Assembly (NCBI GenBank): GCA_026413225.1
Contig: CM048554.1
Coordinates: 89,073,963 to 89,137,962 of the forward strand
Reading direction: 5' to 3'
Source of the DNA: Otis tarda
Lineage: Eukaryota > Chordata > Aves > Otidiformes > Otididae
DNA: 64,000 bases
The position numbers and the translations under genes are program-made. The notes under the pieces were generated by a model. The model made no database searches, had not been told where the DNA came from, and was given only the letters and a program-made list of their open reading frames with translations. Positions 43,720 to 53,700 of the stretch are shown one piece after another; position 1 is the first letter of the stretch, and the number at the start of each line of letters is the position of its first letter.

Positions 43720-43790
43720 TTTTTTTTTTTTTTTTACTGTATTAAGTTATTTTTAGCCTGTATTAAGTTTTTTTTTTTTTTTTTTTTTTA
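43720..43790 (+). repeat. Two poly(T) tracts
   Basis: T-runs at about 43717-43734 and 43769-43789, separated by an imperfect copy of tactgtattaagttatttttagcctgtattaag. Low complexity; likely polymorphic. Confidence 0.85.
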
Positions 43791-44689
43791 AATACAAATT
43801 ACAAACTGGATTAAGGTTTACTATCTATTCTGTGCTTCTGCTGAGGTCTCTAAAACCACAGTCAGACACATCTCTGGAAACAGTTTTCTGTTCTTTTGCT
43901 GATTGTTAGTCAGCACATCGGACACTCAAAGCCATTTCCTACCCACCTGGGATTCCCCTTATCTGATACGCTTTAAGGTGCTATCTCATACATTGGCTTT
44001 CAGCAGTTAGTGCTGGTGTTTCAAGTAGCTTAATTAACTATCCTTGACGTCTCTTAATTAGATTTCAATGAGAGTTGAGTAAGATATGGTAAATCAATAG
44101 AGGAACTCTGCCAGCCCAGGAAAAGAAAAGTCTTTCAGCTACTTCTAGCAGAAAATCACCGGTACCAAGCCTAGTTCCTGCATCCTGACTTGTACAAACT
44201 GATGTAATTTTGGAGAAAGGGGACGCAGGTTTTTGTGAGTGGATACTGGAGGAGCATATGTAGAGCTTGCTGTGGGAAGCACAACAGCACATTTCTGTCT
44301 TGGGAATGGTGTCTGGCCACGCCACGTGCAGGAACGGGCAGTTCAGGGAGAGGTCTCTGCTGAGTTGTCTCCTCTTGTGGGCCTGAGTGCAAGGCTGTGG
44401 TATGGGAAGAGGCTTTCTCACACGCTCCGTGGTGCTTCAGAGGAGGTCAGAAATGCTGCTTTGAGTGGTATGGCAGCACGTTGTTCTGGTTCAAGAAGAA
44501 ATAGAGAAGCACAGAGGGCCACAACAGGTGAATGAAAGGAGCACTAATGAAACTTTATTGGTTGTCAGCAAGGCTCATATTTGAGTTTTGTTTGTGCTAT
44601 AGATGGAGGCTGAAGTCAAACCCTATAATATTTTTCTTTCCTCTCATCTTTGTTTTTTAAATTATTATCTACTTATTTTGTATTTTTGC
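43791..44689. other. Intergenic, nothing recognised
   Basis: Slightly GC-richer from 44220 to 44540, with overlapping frames on both strands and no domain. Ends at the solo LTR target site. Confidence 0.6.
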
Positions 44690-44694
44690 ATATG
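44690..44694 (+). repeat. 5-bp target-site duplication, left copy (ATATG)
   Basis: ATATG directly before the TG of the LTR, repeated exactly at 45834-45838 after its CA. Confidence 0.9.
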
Positions 44695-44823
44695 TGTTCT
44701 GGTTTTGTTAGTGAGGGGGGGGCCTAAGGTGGTAGCTTCTGCAGGAAACTGCTAGAAGTCGCTCCCCTTTGTTCAGTGGACTCGGCCAGGCCTAGGGCGG
44801 ACCCGCTGCTGGCCAAGGCCGAG

Positions 44824-44828
44824 CCAAT
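44824..44828 (+). promoter_or_regulatory. CCAAT box of the LTR promoter
   Basis: CCAAT 41 bases upstream of the TATTTAA element in the U3 part of the LTR. Confidence 0.5.
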
Positions 44829-44868
44829 TGGTAGCAGAATGTCCCATGATAACGCCTCTGCGATAACG

Positions 44869-44875
44869 TATTTAA
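44869..44875 (+). promoter_or_regulatory. TATA-like box of the LTR promoter
   Basis: TATTTAA in the LTR; transcription would be expected to start about 30 bases downstream (near 44900). Confidence 0.5.
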
Positions 44876-45221
44876 GTTGGGGAAAACAGAAAAAAAAAAA
44901 GAGAAGAGATGATGTGAAGCAGCTGAGCGGGGGGCAGAGAGGGGGAGGCGCGAGCCTCGTGGGCCTTGCAGGCCTCACCCTCTGGGCTCCCGCTGGGCAG
45001 CCGACTGGGCCCAACTCGGCCCAGCCTGGCTGCAAGAAGTGGAGAGGAGATGAGAAGTGAACGAGATGTAAAAAGGATCCTGAGAGGCGTCTGCCAGCCT
45101 GTTGTGAAGAACGGCTGCAGACGCCAAGGTCAGTGAAGAAGGAGGGGGAGGAGTAATGCGGCTCCTGGCCAAGATTCCTCTGCAACTCGTGGTGAAGACC
45201 ATGGTGGAGCAGGTTGTCCCC

Positions 45222-45421
45222 CTGCAGCCCATGGAGGTCCACGGAGGAGCAGAGATCCACCTGCAGCCCGTGGAGGACCCCACGCCGGAGCAGGTGGAGG
45301 CCTGAAGGAGGCTGTGGCCCGTGGAGGGCCCGCTGGGACAGCTGTTCTAGAGGGACTGCACCCCGTGGAAGAGATGACCCACGCCAGAGCAGTTTCACGA
45401 AGGACTGTGGCCCGTGGGAGG
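45222..45421 (+). repeat. Diverged tandem repeats inside the LTR
   Basis: Five units starting with ctg(c/t)(a/g)gcccgtggagg-like sequence at 45222, 45261, 45312, 45356 and 45405, with periods of 39-51 bases. Likely a minisatellite-type expansion in the R/U5 portion. Confidence 0.7.
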
Positions 45422-45645
45422 GACCCCACGATGGAGCAGAGGAGGAATGCGAGGAGTTCTTTCCCCGACGATGACACAGCGGCATAAAACAGCGCGTGAT
45501 GAACTGACCGCGACCCCCATTCCCTTTTCCCGCCCCCCGTGCCGCTCGGGAGGGGAAGGTAGTAGAGATAATGTTAAGCCTGGGAAGAGGGAGGGGTGGG
45601 GGGAGGTTATCTTGTTCCCTGTCTCATTCTCCTGCTAATTTTAGA

Positions 45646-45651
45646 AATAAA
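45646..45651 (+). promoter_or_regulatory. LTR poly(A) signal
   Basis: AATAAA in the LTR, followed by a T-rich and GT-containing stretch. Marks the end of R. Confidence 0.65.
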
Positions 45652-45833
45652 TGAATAGTTTTCCCCAAGTGGAGTCTGTTTTGCCCGTGACAGTAACTTT
45701 AAGGATTTCTCCCCGTCCTTATCTCAAACCTTGAGCCGTTTTTCTTATATCATCTCCCCCTGTTCTCTCGGAGGGTGGGGGGAGCGAGAGGGAGACTGTG
45801 TAGTCTGGTCCCGATCGGGGCTGAACTACGACA

Positions 45834-45838
45834 ATATG
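45834..45838 (+). repeat. 5-bp target-site duplication, right copy (ATATG)
   Basis: Exact copy of the left flank at 44690-44694. Confidence 0.9.
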
Positions 45839-46399
45839 AAATAAGGGAATAACTATTTTCCCACTTTTCTTGTGATGAAAAAGACTGGAATTGACCTTCT
45901 CAACTTGGCAATGTCAGTAGCTCTTCCAATACAAACCTTAATTTTCTTACCTTTCTTTGTTGCTCTGGACAAAGAAAAATTCTGACAATCCAGTGAATTA
46001 AGGATTTCAAAACTCATCAAGTTTGGAAATGGATACATTAACCTAATCAAATCTTGATATCAAGTGCAGCTCCTTGGCATTTAATGCACACAGTCTACCA
46101 TCAACTGAGATCTATGAGTCCAGTGAAATACTCTAAGCAGTCTTATCTCCTACGCTAGTGAGTTGAATTGACTTTGAATCATATTTGATTAGCTTCAGCT
46201 TCCAATCAGTCATCTTGATACTGCTTTGTCTGTAGAACCTCAATGTATTTATACTCCCAAAAGATGTAAGTGAGTACCTTTATGAACTAAACATGCTGGA
46301 TTTCTCTGATGCTTCTCTGTAGAGACATTTTCTCATCTGGTTATTTTAGCTGCTCTTGTTTTAAACTTTCTGGATTTCTAATTTTTTTTTTTCTTAAAG

Positions 46400-46560
46400 T
46401 CCTCTTGAAATGTGAATACTTGGGTGCCATAATCTGATACAGCACTCTACTGAAGTTATAGTTGAACCAAAGTCCAAGATATATGGTTTCCTCACTTTTT
46501 TCATCTGACTTACTGATATGCACAAAAATCCCAGTAACCCTTCAAGCTAAGCATTCTGAG
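46400..46560 (-). mobile_element. Ancient CR1 fragment
   Basis: 'tgggtgccataatctgatacagcactctactgaag' corresponds to the reverse complement of CR1 ORF2 around VLYQIMAPK. Highly diverged; borders approximate. Confidence 0.6.
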
Positions 46561-46761
46561 TGCTTATATTAATTTCATTATTCCTACATAGATATATGGA
46601 GTCATGTATTGGGTGCTTAAACACAGGATGCCTGTTGCATTCAGAGACCATAGTGGGCTTTTGGAGCACCTCCCACTATGTCTCTGCAGTAAAATGATAC
46701 CTATGAAGGTTGGCTGGACTTGCTTTCCTCGTCAAGCTTGACTGAGATGGACACGTTTGCT

Positions 46762-47066
46762 ACCAAGAATCATTTCAGGTGTAGAAAACTTCACCACTGA
46801 GGAAAGACTGGGAATATTAAATTTACTTAGCCTTAAGAACAGAACAGTAATGGATCTTCCAAAGCAAGAGGAATATAGTGCACAGGGGTAAAGGTATCGC
46901 TTGTTGATGTCTATGGTGAATAAGGACAAAATAAGATGAACCATGAAGGACTCCGCTTAAACACTGGAAAAGTCCTTATAATGGCAAGTATGGTGAAGCC
47001 TTGCCATGACTTCCCAAGGCAGTCTTCTTTATCACTGAAGTCTTAAAGAATAGGCTGGATAAAGGC
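46762..47066 (+). mobile_element. Ancient CR1/L3-type LINE 3' fragment
   Basis: Plus-strand layout 'actgaggaaagactggga ... ttacttagcctta', later 'aaacactggaaaagtcctt ... atggtgaagcc' and 'aataggctggataaa' follows the order of the LINE CR1/L3 ORF2 end. Strongly diverged with no terminal repeat; an old insertion opposite in orientation to the 46.4-kb fragment. Confidence 0.6.
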
Positions 47067-47299
47067 AGGTGTAACTCATCCCAGCTCAGGATAAGGTGAA
47101 GTAGGTACCAATCCAAGCCATTTCTTCCATTTCTTATGCAGATACCCTCCTGCTTAGCAGTTAATCTGAAATCATGACCAGCATCCTCCTAAAAAGGAAG
47201 CGCTTTCTGGCACTGCTGACATCTGTGCGGAGCAGAGACCTCTGTACAAAGACAGTTATTATGAGAAAAGGTTCTGCATTAAAGGCTGTTATTATTGCA

Positions 47300-47700
47300 A
47301 GGAACTTTTAGTATTTTTAGTGATGAATTCTTATTAACAGTTGATGTTCATGAATCATGCAGATAAGCACACAGACTCATCACTTATTAAGAGCACTGAC
47401 GGCTTTTTCAGGGCAAGTTATTTTAGAGTAATTGATAACAACCCCAGAGAGCTATCAAATCTCGACAAATGAATGCTTGAAGGGAAAACAATTAAAGAAC
47501 TAATAGACATCAAAACATAAATGTCATGTGCCATGGCTGCACAAAAAGATTTGACTGACTATCCATTTTTACTGCTCTGAAATGACATTTCTTTAAGCAT
47601 AATCAGAAATTATTTTAATTATTTCAGTTTATTCCAACAAGTGGCTTTTAATATGCATCTGTGTACTTGAAGTGCCATTCAGAGCAGCTAGGGATTGGTG
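47300..47700. promoter_or_regulatory. Candidate conserved noncoding element
   Basis: Repeat-free AT-rich stretch dense in homeodomain-type cores (ATTA/TAAT), e.g. acaattaaagaactaatagacatc and aattattttaattatttcag, with TGACTGAC and TGTCATGTGCCATGG motifs. Resembles vertebrate enhancers by composition only; no alignment was possible. Confidence 0.3.
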
Positions 47701-50700
47701 TTGTCTCAATGAAAATAACACACTAACACTACTATGCCTGTGTGAATTTATGTAAAACATCCATTTTTAAAACCCATTATGTTCTTAATAAAGGGTGAAT
47801 GTGATCTGGAAATTCTGGTGACTGAAGAGAGAGTCTGGTGCTTTTATCTTGGCAATCAGGAGGATAAGTATAGCACATAAGTGTCTGGCTTTTAGTGGAG
47901 ATGCACAATAGCAGGATGAATGTGCAAGTGTGTATGAAGCAGTAAAACAGGTTGACGCAAATACCTAATTGCATCTACTATGTTTTATATAGTTTATAGT
48001 AACAGCATGATCTCTTTAGCCCTGCTCTTCTTCATATGGTGTCCTCAACCCCTTCCGTTGCTGAACATTAATTATTGGACACCTTCTTAGCACTGTCTTT
48101 TGTGTCAAATCATCTACAGAACCAGAAATTAAGCCATTCTATTAAAAGTGTTGTGGAGTGCCGAACCTCTTAATTAGGGAAAGTAACCATGGGCTTCAGA
48201 TTAAATTAATCTCTCCCAAGTAAAACAGAAGACATGAAACTGTTTTGGTAAGAAATTGCAATATGTTTCAGAGTTTATGCTTACAGAACATAATAGTTGA
48301 CTTTCTAGTGACCTTTGCCTGAAAACAAACAATAAAAGAAAGACTTTTGTTTAAAATACAGTGATCGAGTCCCAATCAAACTGTATTGCAATATTTTTAG
48401 TTTAACTACATTTCTTGTGGTGATGGTTTTCCAAGCATTTTGTACTCCTTAGTAGTTATAGTTAGGTCAGTCAAAGTAACTGTAGCCTGGCTGATTTTAC
48501 TTTTTCCTTCTCGCCTCCACCCCCTCTTTGGGATGTCATTAAGGAGGTGCAAAAATGAAACCTAAGTGAAGAAAATAAATTTACATTTATTGAGAAAAGC
48601 AAGAGCAAAGCTGAGTAGGCATCTAAGAAATGCATTGCTTCTGCTTCAATTTGAGATTCCTTGGGCTAGACACCATTGCAAAAGAGAGACAGTATGGAGC
48701 ACCTGAATTTAGTGCCATAGGCTCAGCTTTTACAATATGCACAATTAGTATTACCCAAGCATGATGTGATCAACTTGTGCTTGATCTCAAAGTGGATGGG
48801 GGGATACTCATGTGACAGTCAGAGAGAACATTTAGACCTTTTGCAGTACAATGGAACGTTGTGTTGGTCTATGGACAAGGCAAGTTTTTAAATAACAGGA
48901 TTAGCTAAACAACATGCACAAAAAACCCCAGTTTTGAATAAAAAGCAAAAGCAACTGTAAAAACACCCTCTCCACCTTAAGGAAAACTCCCTTTCTGCCT
49001 TCAGACTTCTTGCCCTCTCACCCCATTTACCTCCAGTACGTTTGAACTTGCATCATTCCACTAAGAGCATCTCCCATGTCTGCACTTTGCAGACCTGTCT
49101 TTTTTTTTTCTTTGTTGTGATAGTTATACCCATTTCCAACTCTGTAAAGTTCTATTTATTTTCAGATTTATCTCATGAAGATATTTGTGAAGAGCTGTTA
49201 CAAGATGTAGTTTCCCATGGTGCCTCATCATATCTTTTGTGCCTCCTGTTCTTCTGAGGAGATGTAGCAGACCTCTGAGTCAGGAGCCTCTACTAACAAG
49301 TCTTAGTTGTGAATTTTGAGGTAAAACACCATATAAGATCAAGAAGAATCTGAGGCTGGAGTTGGAGCAGGGATCCTGTGAAGGGCCTGAGTCTCTCTGT
49401 GCCAGTACCACTGATACATACCACTAGGACTGAGAAACCAGAATTTTATTTTCAAGGGCCCTTTTCTCTTAAGCAAGGTTGCCTTCAAAGCATAATTATT
49501 AAGCAGGGACTTTTCAAACCAGCAAGTGGATCATGCTTGCTCATTGGTCTCCCAGTTCACAGTGCCATTGGACTTTTCGTCTGCTAATCATGACTACACA
49601 GCAAGTCTCTTGAAGCTACACCACTTGCTGACACTGGGAAGTAATGTGAAAAACAAGAAGGCTTAAGGCTAGACATTGCAGAAATGCCAAAGGTGAAAAA
49701 TCCCTGCTATAACACAACTGCTTTTTATGGCAATTTAGCAAGTGGAAATGAGGAGGAGAGCCAAAAAGCCTTTAACAAGTTAGGTCTCCACTGACCATGA
49801 ACAACCAGTGTGCTCTTGGTCTGGAAACTGGAACAGAATGTGGCTCAGACAAGCCTCCCTAGAACAAGAGTTTGTTGCTGTGCTTTCCCTCATTATTCCT
49901 CCCCACCACACACACACATATGCATGCACCTGAAAAGCCACTGCTGTAGTTAAGGCCTGACCACTGGTAAAAGGAGCAGGTTTAATTCATAGTCATACCC
50001 TCTAAATTAGTAAAGGAATGATCCCAGGCAGTCTGTTGATCAAGATGTGAGTATCCGTACAAGCCTCGTACAGAGGAAAGACTCTGTGTACTGGTATCAG
50101 AAAGCTAGCAGAGTTTTGATCGTTGTGGATGAACAGGGTCTGAATACATTTTTCATCTCTTTCTGTTTTAGCCTGACCACAAATGTTACCTCTGGAATTC
50201 AAACCTCTCACAGTCACTTGCAGTCTGATTCATTGCCATATTCCCTCCTTTTTCTTTGTGCTATATTTTTTCCTGTCTCCTTCCGAAGTGATGCCTTTTC
50301 TCTCACAATTTCTTGTCATTTCATTGCATGAAACACCTCTTCCTTGTTTTGTTTTCAGAAATGTGTTTTAGTGACAAAATATCCTGTAAGTTTTGAAGGT
50401 CCCCCTTTGCTTCTTCCTCGCTGCTTTTCTGCTTGCTGTATCTCACATCTCTCCTCTCCAGTCTCGCAGTGGGTATGTTTAAGATCTTCATGTTTATTGT
50501 TATAACCAAACTGTTCTTACTGAGTCTGAGGCAATCATTTAGAAGAATGAGGATTACAGCAATTTTGTGGTGTGTACAGAGACTGATGGTAGCTGCTCTG
50601 GAAAACAACCTTATTCTCTGCAGTGTGCCTAAGGGTATTATTTCACAAAATGTATACACCTCCTCCAGAAATGTTACGGCACAGGGTAGCAGCTGGAAGC

Positions 50701-53700
50701 CGTACCATGTTATGACTCTTTCCTTGCTCAGCTGCTCTCTGACTGGTGTATAGGTGGGGCTTTGCAGGCACTTCGCTTACCAGGAAGAGCATATGGAGCA
50801 GTTTGAATGTCTGGGGGAGGAATGTTCCTTCTTAGCTTTTATTACCAAATGGAGTGACAACATCTTCTAATTAAGTTTATGCCAGTTCATTCCCAGCTGT
50901 GAACTCAAGGTGAGCAGCAGCCTCTCTGCATCTACTGATGACTGCGTTTCTCAGAAGCATGGAGTGGGCAGGGAAGGTCCCAGGAAAGGATGGACTTGGT
51001 TTTGGTACATCCCTAGTGCCCTCATCACTACCTCTGGGCAGGACTGGCCAAGTTTGCGTCTGAAGATAAAGCCAAATTTCTGGAATGTTGTGTGTCATAT
51101 GTTGACTTAAACCAAACCAAACTGTGAATCCAAAAAGTACCAAATAAGAAAACATTCCACAGCTGAGGACCAAATCTGAAGTTCTGGATGATTCCCCTGG
51201 GCTAATGAGACGTGCAGCTCCGAGTTTATCTGTTACCTCTTCCACGTAAAGATCTGTTAGCTGGTTTCCAGTCCAGCTATCCTATTTACATCAACAAGGT
51301 AATATCCTGTCGGTCACTTGTGTGGGCTTTTATTAAAATGTGCATTTCAAAAAAAAACCAAAAACACTGAGTGACACCCACCTACAGCAATCATGTTCAT
51401 AAACTGCATTTTTTAATTCCTTAACCAAAGTTTATTTTCAGTGCCTTATCAATGGACTAGTGTTCAAGTAAGCTATGTAGCATAACTTTCTTTCCTTACT
51501 ACACTATTCCATGCTAATGAGTACTGAAACAGCATTGCCTGCTTTGGAGTCAGATTAATCTTGCTGAAGCTCATACAGTAGCAAGCCATCAAGCTGTCTA
51601 CATGAAGTCATTGCAGGATTTCTCCCGCTTAAAAATAAAAGCTAGAAGAAGAGTGACACCATTTATGGGAGAGAATTTGTCCTCCTACATGGAAAAACTT
51701 GATTAATGTGGTAAGTATGCTCTAAGAACGTTTCACACTTATGGATATTAGCCTTACTTTATCATGAAAAGGAAGAGCACTTCAGGCCATGGATTTGCAA
51801 CCATTATCTCAGTTAATTACCCATCCAAATTGAAACATTTTAAGATAATCCCCATTTTGTAATTAGAGATATTAATCTGTTCTACTTTTCCTGCACAACA
51901 CACAGCTCCTAGATAATTTTGAACTTCCTTCCTAGGTCCCTGTCTCACCATTTAAGAATCTCATTTATTTCTGTATCAGACTTGGTACCATATGAGGAAG
52001 TTTCTGTGTGTAGTTGAAGCGGATTCTTTGCAGTTGGGTAAAAGTGTGCAACGATAAATTACAGATCAACACTACTGTTAATAATGCTAGCAGGATGAGT
52101 ACTGAAAGGAAAATAATCTTTACATATAAATAGTGGAGCCTGGGCAAAGATGTGCAATTGGTAGACACATATAGATAACATCTGCTAATCTCCTTTCCAG
52201 GTTGATTATAGTGTTCAACAGTTGGTAGTGTCATATGGAACTGGAGGTATCTTTATGTTCTTCACCCATCAAAGGTATCTTTAAATTCTTCTTTCCCCAT
52301 CAAAGATATCTTAAATTTGGTTGTTTGATTCCTTTTTCATAAGGCTGGATTTCTCTAATGCCTCATATTCAGATGCCACCAAATAACAGTTATTTTTATT
52401 GCATTTAAAAGGCCCTATTGGCTGTCAGTATTATTAAGTAAAACACATTGTGAGATGAGTATCATGCTTTACACTCAGTAATGACCCTACTGTTGGTTTG
52501 ATATTTTGCCATTATCGCCATTATCTGCAGAAGTCCTCACTTTAAACCACATTATTCAGTAGCTCATATCAGTGGTGACTGATTCAACATGACGAGATGA
52601 CAGTCAAAGTTTGCTCCCTCCCAGCCAGCTCCACCACTGATGAATAACAAGAACAGCGCTGTGAAGTGACTTGTGGAAGAGGGGCATTGCTGCAGGCATC
52701 TCTGAAGTTACCGTTTTTATAGAGGTTGCTTAGGAAGTGATGGATTTCAGATACAAAGGATATTTCACAGGACATTGCTACTGAAGTGTGCTATGAGATA
52801 TTTGTGACTCTTTTGATTGCTTTAGGGCTGTGTCTAATATCCTGAGTCACTAACTTGGGTGTAGAATGTTCTAATGGCATATTAACATTGGTTAAAAAAT
52901 ACTGGGAGATTTGAAGACATCCTGAGCACACCAGTAATTCTTCTACTTGTAATTTTGATGAAGTAATGGCTAACTGGGCATTGAATGAGTTAGTGCCAAT
53001 GAGACAGTAAAACTCTCTGTCAAGGAGTGAATGGCTTGATTTATTGGACCTTTTATGTAATTTGGATTTTTAAAAAATAAGTAGATCCTATTTATTCACT
53101 CTTATTATTTTAAATTTGTTCTCATTTTGATCTGAATACTTCTGTATTCTTCTAACATGTTTAGTAAGTCTTTGCTGCAAAATAGAGAACTTTTAAAAAA
53201 ACCTGTCTTATTGTTAGAAGATTATTTAAACACAATTACTGGAGATGTTACAAGGTATTTGTTATAGAAGATATTCAGCCTCTCACCTGAGACCACAAAC
53301 CTGGAAGACTGACCCTGTTTTCATTCTTAAATTAGATCATGCTACCATTCAATGCAACTGTGGTATGCAGAGTCTCATAGAGTTTATAGTTCATCTGTGT
53401 TAGCTAATTAATGCATTCCTTGTCATTTATGTGAACTTTCTTCTGACCATGATCTTTTCAAAATGATTTAATTATTCTGCATATCATATCTTTTAAAACT
53501 TTTACCTAGATCTATCTCTGTAATAAATGAGGAGTTCTTTAAAACGTTTTTCAAATAAGGGCATAGACTTTCTTCAGCCACCTAGTCTTTCTGTCAGACC
53601 TAAAACGTAATAAGTGAATGTCCGTGAAGATATACCAGCACTGAGAGGCAATAGCACAGGAATACATTGAGTCAAAGATGAGGATGAGCTCCATTTTGGA

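Larger units (their letters stand above)
44695..45833 (+). mobile_element. Solo LTR of an endogenous retrovirus (ERVL-like by duplication length)
   Basis: 1,139 bp beginning TGTTCTGG and ending TACGACA, flanked by a perfect 5-bp direct repeat ATATG. Promoter-like elements inside are CCAAT at 44824 and TATTTAA at 44869. A poly(A) signal AATAAA lies at 45646, giving a complete U3-R-U5 layout in plus orientation. No second LTR or internal gag/pol/env is present, so it is a solo LTR left by LTR-LTR recombination. GC-rich with many CpG and diverged tandem repeats (45222-45421). The 5-bp duplication suits the avian ERVL/ERV3 or ERV1 class; exact family needs a library. The 253-codon minus-strand frame inside it is a by-product of GC richness, not a gene. 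Confidence 0.92.

Noticed and set aside
43371-43745. Plus-strand 124-codon hydrophobic frame
   Set aside because: It is antisense to the A-rich strand near the coiled-coil-like relic and ends in a poly(T) run encoding Phe; composition artefact.
44724-45485. 253-codon minus-strand open frame, longest in the window, plus several overlapping frames
   Set aside because: It lies wholly inside the solo LTR. GC-rich sequence has few stops, frames are open on both strands, and composition is low-complexity (Gly/Leu/His/Ser).
50321-51245. Minus-strand frames of 112 and 122 codons
   Set aside because: No domain, no joining splice sites in matching phase. Frames of this length are expected several times in a window this size.
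51965-52234. Minus-strand frame with a hydrophobic segment (IIFLSVLILLALLTVVLIC), like a membrane anchor
   Set aside because: Only one segment, no recognisable family, AT-rich third positions equal to background, no linked exons. Length within chance expectation.
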